Source: Branchiostoma floridae (Eukaryota > Chordata > Leptocardii > Amphioxiformes > Branchiostomatidae). From it: a DNA stretch of 27,433 nt. Location: the NCBI RefSeq assembly GCF_000003815.2, contig NC_049988.1:22963200-22990632 (forward strand), written 5' to 3'. The stretch's first letter is position 1; each line of letters begins with the position of its first letter. Position numbers and translations under genes: made by a program. The notes below the pieces were generated by a model. That model searched no databases. It was given only the letters and a program-made list of their open reading frames with translations, and had not been told where the DNA came from. This document shows, one piece after another, positions 1-8,586 of this stretch.

Positions 1-426
1 GCCCATGAGAGCCTGCTATGGAGGCTACAAGAACCTGGGGTAAGATATATGATTATTAGCAAAGCTGAAATTTATGTAAAGAACAAAAATTAATGGATTT
101 GATACGGTCACACCAGGAGCTTTCTAATTCAAGAGTGATCCCTAAGTAAAACCGGCTACGTGCCAAAATATGACATACTCTGCAATATTTATGAGAAGAG
201 AGGCGTGTCTAAAATTGTACTTAGTACTGGTTCATTGCTTTGGTGCCTATTCACTCTTCCTCGAGCGTTAATTTACTACTAAACAAACTTGTAAACAAAG
301 TGCTGTTTGGGTCCATTGCTGCATTCTAACGTTTTAGTGCCCCTTAGTTTGAGTCCAGAGAGCCGGTTTGCGGTCATGTCTTGAGTGAAGCTTTTTAAGC
401 TATTACAGTTAATCTGTCCTGTCAGT
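1..426 (-). other. 3' flank of lectin A, paralogous to the lectin B flank
   Basis: This stretch lies downstream of the lectin A stop codon and probably includes its 3' untranslated region. It aligns by eye, with small indels, to 20610-20999 downstream of lectin B. Shared blocks include GAACCTGGGGTAA near 30 and 20615, GGAGCTTTCTA near 117 and 20697, GAGGCGTGTCTAAAATTGTA near 200 and 20789, and AAGCTTTTTAAGC near 390 and 20953. The match shows that the duplication copied flanking DNA as well as exons. I see no clear minus-strand AATAAA signal. Short open frames here look like noise. Confidence 0.6.
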
Positions 427-2290
427 TCATCGTTTTGTAGGAAACGCCTGACATATGAAGGGATACAGCTGGGCGCATGGGTAGTCGGTCCACTTGTCAT
501 CATAGACCCAGGAGTAACAAACGCAATCCTCGTCGTCCCCATAGTCATTTGGTTGTCCCGGATACCAGGAGCTGTACGTCCCAAGTGCAGAACCATCCAT
601 CCACTCAAAACTTCCCTCTTCGCGTCGATCGTGCAAGCCGAACCAGAAGGCATTATTGTCGTTCACGGCATTGTGCAGGGAGATCAGGAAGGCGTTGGTC
701 CCAGCGTCTCGGGGCATGGCGAGGGTGCCGCCGTCTTCACTACAGGCCGCGGCCGCATCGCTGAAGGTCTTCTCTGTGTTGCAGACCTTGTAGCAGATTC
801 CACGGAACATTGTGTAACCTTTAGGACAAGATGCTAGAAAACAAGTTTTACATTAACATCAGACTAAGTGTAGACATGAAAAGGCAACAATTCCAATCTT
901 ATCATATGAATTCATTAGATGTGCTTCTGCAGAATACCAACATATCAAGTCAATAAGACAGCAAAAGAATATTAAAATAATTAACAAGATATTTCATCTC
1001 ATGTGATAATTAATGCCACACATTATTTTTTTCATACTAATCATATCACAAAAGTTCCTGTTTTTATACCAATGATATTTTAAATTTCATCCTCTCAAAT
1101 AGTACTCACAACAACTTAAACCCAAATAAACTGGCATCTTACGCATTTCTTGAAGACGCTGCTCCAAGGCGGTGACTCGGCTGCGCTCGCTGTCCAGGTC
1201 GCGCTTCAAGGCGTCAACGGTGGAGGACATGTCGTCTTGGTCGCGCTTCAAGGCGTCAACGGTGGTGGACAGTTGGCGCATGTCGTCTTGGTCTCGCTTC
1301 AAGGCGTCAACAGTGGTGGACATGTCGTCTTGGTCGCGCTTCAAGGCGTCAATAGTGGTGGACAGTTGGTGCATGTCGTCTTGGTCGCGCTTCAAGGCGT
1401 CAACAGTGGTAGACAGTTGGCGCATGTCGTCTTGGTCGCACTTTCAGGCATACCAAACATTAGAATACAAAGACACATTCTCTTTTGTTAGCCTCGTGGG
1501 TAAATTGACAAGACAAACGGTGTTAAAACCTGCACTAGTACGTTTACCTCTTTATTGATGAACGTCAGAGGGGCGAGTCCCACAGCGATCAGTACGGCAA
1601 TGCCGGCGGCGATGCAGCTGCGGTGGGAGCGGATGAAGCTACAGAGAGCACCACGGCTTGCTCCACCCGGATATGTGCGGTCTGTGAGGAAAAATGTATT
1701 GAGCTCAAGATCAACTCCATAAGTCAATGCAAAAAATAACACAAGGAATGACACATGAAGATCATAAGACAATGGCAAGGTTCAAAGTTTTCATTGCGGG
1801 AACAGTATATCTTAGACTGCATATTGTGAATTTCATTAAGGCATGCCAATCACTATGAGACTGATAGCATATCCATATGATAACTCTTTCCTCGTTATCG
1901 CTATCCAATTATCACTCTATACGTACTAGTATATCGAAGGTAGAAAAATATAGAACAAAATCTAAATTCAAGGTCATCAATATCGATGGATCATCTCGCA
2001 CAGAATTGTTTCCTGATGGTGCAAATTTGCACCTAATATTGCAGGCTAGAAAAACATCGGATACCTGCTGACGTGCACGTTTTGTAACGTTTCACCACCT
2101 CCGCTTCTTCGTACGTGTGTGAAGACGCTTCTTGGTCTTCTTGCAACTTGTCAGAAGCGCCGTTGCCATGGCGGACACGCCCGCGGGAACCACCCTGATG
2201 GACAGGAGGGGGTTGTGACGATGGCCCGCTGGTTTGGCCGCTGTCAGGGCGCGAGAAAACGGACCGGACCGGCTCTGCTTGCTCGTACAT
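427..2290 (-). CDS. lectin A: type II transmembrane C-type lectin, four exons
   Basis: Four minus-strand exons join into 355 codons including the TGA: exon 1 2290-2065, exon 2 1681-1548, exon 3 1440-1143, exon 4 833-427. All introns are GT-AG, and the junction phases (1, 0, 1) agree on both sides. Exon 1 (residues 1-76) is a polar cytoplasmic tail starting MYEQAEPVR and holding a second YEEAEVV motif. Exon 2 holds a basic flank and one membrane segment (about 98-117, SCIAAGIAVLIAVGLAPLTF) with no signal peptide, so the topology is type II. Exon 3 (121-219) is a coiled-coil stalk of about five STTVDALKRDQDD repeats. Exon 4 (221-354) is a C-type lectin domain with SCPKGY, WFGLHD, SFEWMDGS, QPN (the EPN/QPD site), KWTDYPC (the WND site) and FICQA. 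It likely acts at the cell surface binding glycans through calcium; QPN and WTD are non-canonical, so the ligand is uncertain. The exon 3 acceptor (CTGAAAG) has a weak pyrimidine tract and is the least sure junction. Confidence 0.85.
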
Positions 2291-2533
2291 GACCGTACTG
2301 TATCAACAACAGGCGAACAGTGCAGCAGGCAACGTCAAGGTGCATGAATATGGACAATAATGCCATGATTAGTCTCAAAAAGTGAGGATATCTTTGCCCA
2401 TATTTGGAGGGATGGCGCGGTATGACGTGCTGGAAATGACATGTTTTTCTGCAAGAGGCAGACTAATTTTCTGGGAAAAGAAGTTGGATCTCGGCTCGAT
2501 TCAACGTACCTGGGCACACGACCCACGTGGGTG

Positions 2534-2718
2534 AGTGAGAGAGAGAGAGAGATACAGACAGACAGATAGAGAAAGAGAGAGAGACAGAGATAGGAAGACA
2601 GACAGAGAGAGACATAGAGACAGAAAGAGAGAGAGAGACAGAGATAGGAAGACAGAGAGAGACAGGGAGAAAGAGAGACAGATAGAGAGAGAGAAAGAGA
2701 GAGAGAAGAGGGAGGGGG
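2534..2718. repeat. GA/GACA-rich microsatellite
   Basis: Nearly pure purine on the plus strand, made of GAGA, GACA and GATA steps such as GAGAGAGACAGAGATAGGAAG, which recurs near 2577 and 2633. The long Arg/Glu/Asp frame on plus and the Leu/Ser frames on minus across this tract are compositional artefacts. Confidence 0.95.
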
Positions 2719-2731
2719 CAGACAGACAGCG

Positions 2732-2765
2732 CTTGCATTTTGACCGGCTCTGTTTTCTCGTACAT
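2732..2765 (-). pseudogene. relic of a second lectin first exon (MYEKTEPVK)
   Basis: On the minus strand an ATG at 2765 opens MYEKTEPVKMQ, clearly related to the MYEQAEPVR start of lectin A exon 1 at 2290, with the nucleotides also matching (ATGTACGAG, then GAGCCGGTC). After about 11 codons the frame runs into the GA/CT microsatellite and becomes Leu/Ser repeats, so the cytoplasmic domain is lost. It is either a duplicated first exon destroyed by microsatellite growth or an alternative first exon with an unseen donor. The former seems more likely. Confidence 0.5.
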
Positions 2766-2920
2766 TTTGATAGTACTCTGGCAACATTTACATACCTTGA
2801 TTAGTCTGGTGACGTATGGTCACACGTACTTTTACCTGGAGGAGTCATGTGGCCATAGGTGATGCGAATGGTATTTTGTTTTTCTGCAAGAGGCAGACTA
2901 ATTTTCTGGGAAAAGACGTT

Positions 2921-4358
2921 AATCTGTACTGGGAGGGTGAGACATAAAACAAATCTCATTCAAACTATTAAATCATGTAATATAATTTTCGCCGACCACT
3001 TGGGTTACTGACATCATCATCGTTATAATGATAATAATAATAATGATTGTTTATTGATGAAATAATAGATTCGACTCTCCATCCCTCCCTTATATCCCCT
3101 CGTGTTTAAATGGTCCGTTCCATTATTTTATAACGGAATCTTACTAAATCAACGCTATCCAATATAGAATTTCAAATTTGACTCTTGCAAAAAGTCAGTG
3201 CAAATGGACTCTTCCAAATTACCCCTTTTTGTTATTGCAATTGTTATTGAGGGGGAGGGGGTGCTCTTTCTTCGCAGCCAGGGGCTGAACTGTGAGGAGC
3301 TTACAATAGATTCTCTATTCCTTGTGCGAACGCTAAACCTTTACTAAGCGATAGGTCGCTTGGCTCTTATGCCATCATATCACATATATTTCTTTTTAAA
3401 AAATACCAAAATAAAGCCATTTGGAATATATCAGACATGTAAACGACTGTGAGGACATATCTTCTAGGTACTTTATTACCAAATTACAATAATTATATAA
3501 TATAATGGGGGCCAAAATATATAAAAATATATCCAAAATAAATCCCCAAAGGAATAACTTTGAAGGCGTGGATGTCGCCAATCTGAATGACGTCCTTTGG
3601 ACATATTTTCAAGGCAACCCAATACCAAATTTCAGGCCATTTCACTGTAATACAGTAACATAAATGCCAAAGAGATAATGTTTGGCCTCAAAATAGCACG
3701 AATAAAATCGCAAATAGATAGATTTAAGTGGTAAATGCCATAAGTGTGGTGGCCATATGTGATAGGTACTCTCATACCAAATTTAAGGTCATTTGACAGT
3801 GACATAGGAGCCATGGCTGATATTTGTGGCCTGAAAATGCCCAAACTCTCCCAATCATGTCTAAGTGGTTCATGACAACGATGTGAATAAAGCAATGAAT
3901 ATCATGTATGCCCGGAAACCAGGAAACAGGACCAGAAAAACAAAATATGCATTTTTGATGAAATAGTTAATTTTTAAATACCAAACATGTGAAATGAGTC
4001 CTGTGGCCATATATACACCAAATATCACGTTATTGGTTATAAGACCAGGGCAAGAATACCGACATATACATTGGAACAATGATTTATTCAAGAAATATAT
4101 GTCTACCAATCTAACAGCTTCGCATGCAACCATTGCATTGTATATCTGAATAGCGCTGTAATAGTATATGTTGTCAAATACAATAGCACAGCAACATATC
4201 AGAGCACAATGTAACATAAGTACATATAATTAGCCCCACTCGATTGTACTTCAATGTTTTAGGCTAGCTCTCATTGTTTTAGAAATAAGGATGTCAAATT
4301 TCATTCTATATTCATTATCTGCATATGGGTATGTTTAATACTTGCTTTATTAATTAGG
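2921..4358. other. AT-rich intergenic DNA with weak degenerate repeats
   Basis: I find no supportable gene here. A short ATAATAATAATAATG run lies near 3028. From about 3400 to 4060 similar phrases recur: ATACCAAATTTCAGGCCATTT near 3622, ATACCAAATTTAAGGTCATTT near 3774 and ACACCAAATATCACGTTATT near 4016, together with GTGGCCATAT near 3751 and 4010. This suggests an old tandem or interspersed repeat with modules about 150-240 bp apart. The short open frames show no recognisable domain. Confidence 0.4.
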
Positions 4359-4394
4359 ATGATTAGTTTGTTTCTTTTGCCATACACTGTACCG

Positions 4395-4813
4395 TGTACG
4401 ATCTATTTATTTATCTATTTATTGCCAATGATACGACTCATTACACGGATCTGCCTAGGCAGCTTTGGGCTGGTAGCGGCAGATCCACAGAGATACAGAC
4501 GAACATACATCATCGGTCGACGTGATCGCACATGTTCGCACATGTTTACACACGACGGGGTTATACCGCCCCTTGCGGGGTGACATACCCTTTCATATGC
4601 ACCAGGTCTCCCGTCCGGGTGAATGATGTAAATCACCGTGAGCCGAAGCTAGGTACTCATTTTCACCTGAGTATAGTGAGGAAAGCCGTGTAAAGTGCCT
4701 TTCCCAAGGGCACAAGATCGGTAACACGGCAGGCGGATTCGAACCCGCAACCTCTCGGTCAGGGGGCGAACACGGTCCCACTGCGCTACGCGGTCCCACC
4801 TACATGTACGATC
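4395..4813. repeat. 9-bp target-site duplication of the SINE
   Basis: TGTACGATC occurs at 4395-4403 and again at 4805-4813, immediately outside the A-rich tail and the tRNA-like head. This marks both insertion boundaries. Confidence 0.75.
4404..4804 (-). mobile_element. full-length tRNA-derived SINE
   Basis: On the minus strand the element starts near 4804 with a tRNA-like head: A-box-like TAGCGCAGTGGG (4788-4777) and B box GGGTTCGAATCC (4746-4735), the internal RNA polymerase III promoter. A unique body of about 300 bases follows, ending in an AATAAATAGATAAATAAATA tail near 4404. Both sides carry the 9-bp direct repeat TGTACGATC (4395-4403 and 4805-4813), a target-site duplication. It is therefore a complete retroposed SINE, not a tRNA gene. 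I cannot name the family without a library search. Confidence 0.8.
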
Positions 4814-4846
4814 GTTGCGCAATAAAGTTATTCTTATATATATGTA

Positions 4847-5119
4847 TCCATTTATTCTACTCTAAAGGAAAGATACGGACAAAAAAACTATCTTTCGAAT
4901 ATACAAAGTTTTGAACTCCGTAGAGCAATCACAAAGATAAGAATCTATAGTCACAAACTAAATATAGAAGCCGGAAAAAATACAAAAATTCACCGTAACC
5001 AGAGGTTTCGTCCATTCTGCCCAAATGAGATAGAAGACGAACAACACTTTGTTATGGATTGTTCACGATATAATGATAAACGCACAGAGCTGTTCACTTT
5101 ACTTTCCACTTGCTCTTAA
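4847..5119 (+). mobile_element. non-LTR retrotransposon ORF2 C-terminal fragment
   Basis: A plus-strand frame open from about 4826 and ending at TAA 5117-5119 has no start codon. It reads ELRRAITKIRIYSHKLNIEA, then HRNQRFRPFCPNEIEDEQHF and VMDCSRYNDKR. This is the typical end of reverse-transcriptase polyproteins of CR1/L2-like non-LTR elements: a helix with LNIE, then a C-x-IEDE-x-HF-x-C-x-Y-R zinc-ribbon-like tail. One cysteine expected before the NEIEDE segment appears lost. It is a 5'-truncated scrap ending in the last codons of zinc-finger gene 1 on the other strand. Confidence 0.65.
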
Positions 5120-6469
5120 GAATTTGCTACATGTAGGGTTTGTCACCGTGTGAGTCCTCATATGTACATTCAAGGTAGACTTCTGAGCTGCCCTGTACCC
5201 ACACTCCCCACACATGAAGGGCTTATCTCCAGTGTGTTTGGCTAAATGATAATCCAAATGGCATTTTTGTGCAGCAGAATAGTCACACTGGTCACACTTG
5301 TAGGGTTTTACCCCGGTGTGTTTTCTCATATGTTGTGATAATGTACATTTCTGAGCTGCCCTGTACCCACACTCCCCACACATGTAGGGCTTATCACCAG
5401 TGTGTATGGCTAGATGCTGGTCCAAATGGTGTTTTCTTGTTGCAGAATAGTCACACTGGTCACATTTGTAGGGTTTTTCACCTGTATGAGTTCTCATATG
5501 TCTGGATAACTCAGAATTCTTAGCTGTCCTGTACCCACACTCCCCACACATGTAGGGCTTGTCACCAGTGTGTTTGGCTAGATGTTGGCTCAAGGTGGAC
5601 TTACATGTAGCAGAATAATCACACTGGTTACACTTGTAGGGTTTTAGACCCGTATGAGTCCTCATATGTATAGTCAAGGTAGACTTTTGCATTGCCCTGT
5701 ACCCACACTCGCCACACATGTAGGGCTTGTCACCAGTGTGCATGGCTACATGTTGGTTCAAGTTGGACTTCTGCGCAGCAGAATAGTCACACTGGTCACA
5801 CTTGTAGGGTTTTTCACCGGTATGAGTTCGCGTATGTTCGGATAACTGAGACTTTCGAGCTGCTCTGTACCCACACTCCCCACACATGTAGGGCTTATCA
5901 CCAGTGTGCTTGGCTTGATGTTGGTCCAAACAGAATTTTCGTGCAGTAGAATAGTCACACTGGTCACACTTGTAAGGTTTGTTACCAGTATGAGTTATCA
6001 TATGTTGGGATAGGGTAGATTTCCGAGCTGCTCTGTACCCACACTCCCCACACTTGTAGGGCTTATCACCAGAATGAGTTGTCATATGTCGGGATAAGGC
6101 AGACCTGTAAGCTGTCCTAAAGCCGCACTCCCCACACATGTAGGGTTTCTCACCAGTGTGCATGGCCAGATGTTTGTACAAAGTGGACTTCTGTACAGCA
6201 GTATAGTCACACTGGTCACATTTGTAAGGTTTTTCACCAGTATGAGTTCTCATATGGTCGGATAATTGAGACTTCTGAGCTGTCCTGTACCCACACTCCC
6301 CACACCTGTAGGGTTTCTCACCAGTGTTTGCTTCCGGTTGACTGATTTCGATCGCTGTGTGCTGCTCTTTTCCTTTGCTTGTATCCCAGTCACCCAGAAC
6401 TTCAGTAGGAGACCCATCACGGATGTTCTGGGAAACAGGAGTGGGAGACCAAATATCTGCCTCCGCCAT
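5099..6469 (-). CDS. ZNF-1: 14-finger C2H2 zinc-finger protein
   Basis: A 456-residue protein in a single coding exon; the acceptor TTTTTGTTAG lies just upstream of the ATG at 6469 (MAEADIWSP). An acidic N-terminus of about 50 residues with SPTPVSQNIRDGSPT is followed by 14 complete C-x2-C-x12-H-x3-H fingers joined by TGEKP/TGDKP linkers. Fingers alternate CGECGYR and CDQCDYS types, except fingers 3 and 4, which are both CGECG. Helix residues at -1,2,3,6 run QSQD, QSTK, YSAR, RSTQ, RFCQ, RSQE, QSNQ, QSTI, CSTQ, KSER, RHHQ, QCTQ, QCHY, QSTV. It is a probable nuclear sequence-specific DNA-binding protein; no KRAB, BTB or SCAN domain is seen. The linker after finger 14 has a one-base slip (HTVTNPTC), and the last residues and the TAA lie antisense to the retrotransposon scrap, so the C-terminus is secondarily truncated. 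Confidence 0.85.
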   Translation of the reverse strand: MAEADIWSPTPVSQNIRDGSPTEVLGDWDTSKGKEQHTAIEISQPEANTGEKPYRCGECGYRTAQKSQLSDHMRTHTGEKPYKCDQCDYTAVQKSTLYKHLAMHTGEKPYMCGECGFRTAYRSALSRHMTTHSGDKPYKCGECGYRAARKSTLSQHMITHTGNKPYKCDQCDYSTARKFCLDQHQAKHTGDKPYMCGECGYRAARKSQLSEHTRTHTGEKPYKCDQCDYSAAQKSNLNQHVAMHTGDKPYMCGECGYRAMQKSTLTIHMRTHTGLKPYKCNQCDYSATCKSTLSQHLAKHTGDKPYMCGECGYRTAKNSELSRHMRTHTGEKPYKCDQCDYSATRKHHLDQHLAIHTGDKPYMCGECGYRAAQKCTLSQHMRKHTGVKPYKCDQCDYSAAQKCHLDYHLAKHTGDKPFMCGECGYRAAQKSTLNVHMRTHTVTNPTCSKFLRASGK

Positions 6470-6992
6470 GTCTAACAAAAACAAAACAGAAGGCTTGTAA
6501 AGATGAGTTGAATAGTGTTAAACCTTATTACAGTAGATAGATTGCATTTCCAAGCAAATACATGATGATTTGATATTCACATGGTCTAACCTTACAAAGC
6601 ACCGCCATTTTTATTTCTACACAAACACTTTCATAATGAACCAACTCAGCCACTCGCTAATTAACGCATGTAACCAAACACCACAGTCTGTCTGCTACAC
6701 CTCCGGTTATCATAGTTTCAGCCGTCGTTTTGTTTGAACCTTTATTTATTCATGAGAAGCTCAAATCGGTCTGCAGGCCGCTTTTCATTGAGGTCATGAG
6801 GGAGGTAAGGGTCAGATAAAACATAACAGAGAATACATATTACATTGAATACTAATAAATCCATCAACCTATATACTACACATATCTGGTGCAGGTCATT
6901 GACTTACTTTCATATTAAATGAACCAACCAGTTCAGCCACTCGCTACATAACTTATGTAACCGAACACCACAGGCTGTCTACTACACCTCCG

Positions 6993-7006
6993 GTTACCAT
7001 GGTGAC
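6993..7006. promoter_or_regulatory. RFX-type X-box candidate, ZNF-1 copy 1
   Basis: GTTACCATGGTGAC is a near-perfect inverted repeat matching the X-box consensus bound by RFX factors (GTNRCC, short spacer, RGYAAC). A decayed copy, GTTATCATAGTTTC, lies at 6706-6719 in the duplicated block. Binding is inferred from sequence only. Confidence 0.5.
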
Positions 7007-7161
7007 AGCCGTCTACCGCAGGTCACTGACTTTATTTGGAAGCAGTAAAAAAAAAACGAAGCAAAAATGCCCCCCTCCCCCATAATGTTCCCCATACCTC
7101 ACTACATTTTACTCACAGCAGAGAATTCTTTCATTTCGCCCTAATGTATTCTACAGCTCTA

Positions 7162-7175
7162 GTAACCATGGTGAC
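7162..7175. promoter_or_regulatory. RFX-type X-box candidate, ZNF-1 copy 2
   Basis: GTAACCATGGTGAC, followed by AGTTGT, repeats the core of the copy at 6993 about 170 bp further from the coding exon. The surrounding sequence is shorter and more diverged. Confidence 0.45.
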
Positions 7176-7389
7176 AGTTGTTTGGTGTAGTTTAAGACGT
7201 TTTCCGTTTGGAGAAGCAAAATAATTCCTTTTTACCGTGAAGGTAAAGATGCCCCCCTCCCCACCCCATTTTCGCAACCCCAAAAAGTCTTACATTTCTG
7301 CCTTATGTACCCCACATACCATAGAAATGACCTCTAACCCCTTCAGTTCATAATAATGCAGTCATGTTGTATGTATATCCCGTTCTTAC

Positions 7390-7450
7390 CTGCTTCCAGT
7401 TGATTATTACCTCCGCACAATCCTCCTGCAAGCGTCTGTCTGGAGCAGCA
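7390..7450 (-). other. predicted 5' untranslated exon of ZNF-1
   Basis: On the minus strand CAACTGGAAGCAG|GTAAGAAC gives a consensus splice donor, with the exon's 3' edge at 7390. The same block, with GAGGATTGTGCGGAGGT and GGAAGCAG|GTAA, occurs at 11048 and 18989 upstream of the other two zinc-finger arrays, so it has been kept as part of a cassette. It has no good start codon and is probably noncoding. The 5' edge given is approximate. Confidence 0.5.
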
Positions 7451-7452
7451 AG

Positions 7453-7489
7453 GGGTGAAAGGTGACTCGTGCTGTGGGGTGAAAGGTCA
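7453..7489. promoter_or_regulatory. tandem DR1-like nuclear-receptor sites, ZNF-1
   Basis: GGGTGA-A-AGGTGA (7453-7465) and GGGTGA-A-AGGTCA (7477-7489) are two direct repeats of nuclear-receptor half-sites with one-base spacers, starting 24 bp apart. They lie just upstream of the predicted 5' exon on the minus strand. The pair has the same spacing at 11558-11594 and 19053-19089. DR1 sites are typical of RXR, HNF4 and COUP-TF type receptors; occupancy is inferred. Confidence 0.5.
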
Positions 7490-8586
7490 TACGATGCCTG
7501 CTTACCCTTTATTGTATTGCACGTTCCGACTACACTATTGGGGGTGCTCTATATTTTAATCTCAATTTTTGGCATCTCAGACAGTAGAGAGATGTCCTTT
7601 GACCCATTGACTATTATCTGGCAGAACTTCAGTCTGTCTTTTTGCTCTTTTCATTATTTTGTTCCTTAAAGTGTTTTCACATGGCACGGTAGTAACTAGT
7701 CTAGATGTATACGTAGTGGGCCACTCAGGTTTCTTTCTTTCTTTCTTTCTTTCTTTCTTTCATTCATTCTTCCTTTTCGCCTATTTTTTCTTTGTGGTTG
7801 AAAGTATGTTCTATGGCCATACCTAGAATGATTACTGGTCACATCACCACAGTATATGCACGCTCGTAACTGTGAAATTATTCTCAAATATGGGAACGTG
7901 CAGTGTTCTTCATACATGATTGTTTTATTCCGTACAACGTTACAATATTGAAAGGTAGTTGCCTATTGGATGTCTGAATTACGCTCCAGTTTACTTAAAA
8001 GCATTATTCTAAAATACTACAACACTTTTTTTCATAATGAAAGTTTCCTACTTTACAGGTAGACAACAGCCTCGTACGCAACTATTGGGTTCCCGAATTA
8101 CGCTCTAGTAACATGAAAGCATTATTGCAAAATATCAATTTTTTTTTCAAAACTGGTCGTAATGAAACTTTGCTACTTATCGTTAGAAATTCCCATTTGT
8201 ACGTTTTTCGGTTCTACAATTACTAGTATTTATTACAGTTTGCCGGTTGTGTTTGTGAACTAACTTCCAAGCGTTTCTTGTAAAGATACTATATCGGGCA
8301 ATAAAACAGTGTTGTTAAGCGATGGCGTAACTACCCTAACATGGAAATCTACTAACATTTTCGTTACAGAAGACAGACGGTTGACATCGCAGTGAGTACT
8401 GGTGCATTCTGCATTGTTTAGTTACTCAACCATGTAGGGTGAAAACATGGTTGAAAGCGTCTAAAGCGTCTGTTGCAGAGATGATCTCCGCTCCTTACTC
8501 AGTATCCAGAGGTCCTCATCACTGTGATTCATGTAGCACTGGTAAACAATACTGGTGCGCTATCAGTTCGAATAAAGGAGGTTTCG
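7490..8586. other. intergenic DNA between cassettes 1 and 2
   Basis: No gene is supported. A (TTTC)n run lies at 7730-7768. One copy of the 33-bp unit that forms the large minisatellite further right sits at about 7915-7953 (TGTTTTATTCCGTACAACGT). A block at 8284-8372 (GCGATGGCGTAACTACC, CATGGAAATCTACTAACATT) matches 13611-13700, showing that the duplicated cassette extends this far. Confidence 0.6.
7730..7768. repeat. (TTTC)n microsatellite
   Basis: About eight TTTC units followed by CATTCATT. The Lys/Glu/Arg-rich frame on the minus strand here is an artefact. Confidence 0.95.

Larger units (their letters stand above)
2443..2920. repeat. 43-bp direct repeat pair (2443-2485 and 2878-2920)
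   Basis: The segments 2443-2485 and 2878-2920 start GTTTTTCTGCAAGAGGCAGA, end in GGGAAAAGA(A/C)GTT and differ at one base. They bracket the relic first exon and the GA microsatellite, so a local duplication of the region upstream of lectin A is likely. Confidence 0.75.
6470..7389 (-). other. intron of ZNF-1, with duplicated X-box region
   Basis: This stretch lies between the coding-exon acceptor (6471) and the 5' exon donor (7389). It holds a duplicated block: ATGTAACC(A/G)AACACCACAG near 6668 and 6956, each followed by CTACACCTCCGGTTA. It also has two C-rich runs (ATGCCCCCCTCCCC near 7067 and 7249). Equivalent blocks occur in the other two cassettes near 10745 and 18697. There is no coding signal. 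Confidence 0.6.

Noticed and set aside
1150-1558. Plus-strand frames opposite the lectin stalk (LQGVNSGG and SRFKASTVVD repeats), also at 21846-22686
   Set aside because: Antisense shadows of the in-frame stalk repeat, whose period is a multiple of three.
1488-1778. 96-residue stand-alone membrane protein on minus
   Set aside because: Only the 1548-1681 part is real, as lectin A exon 2; the rest of the frame is intron beyond good splice sites.
2335-2804. Leu/Ser-rich and Arg/Glu-rich proteins over the GA tract
   Set aside because: Microsatellite composition, with open frames in several phases and no conserved domain.
4735-4800. tRNA gene on the minus strand
   Set aside because: The A and B boxes are present, but the acceptor ends (GGGACCG and CCGTGTT) do not pair, and the sequence continues into a SINE body with target duplications.
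5269-6475. Plus-strand frames across the zinc-finger arrays (HTGHTCR repeats), also at 9754-10083 and 14554-15427
   Set aside because: Antisense shadows of the repeated fingers and linkers; no independent coding signal.
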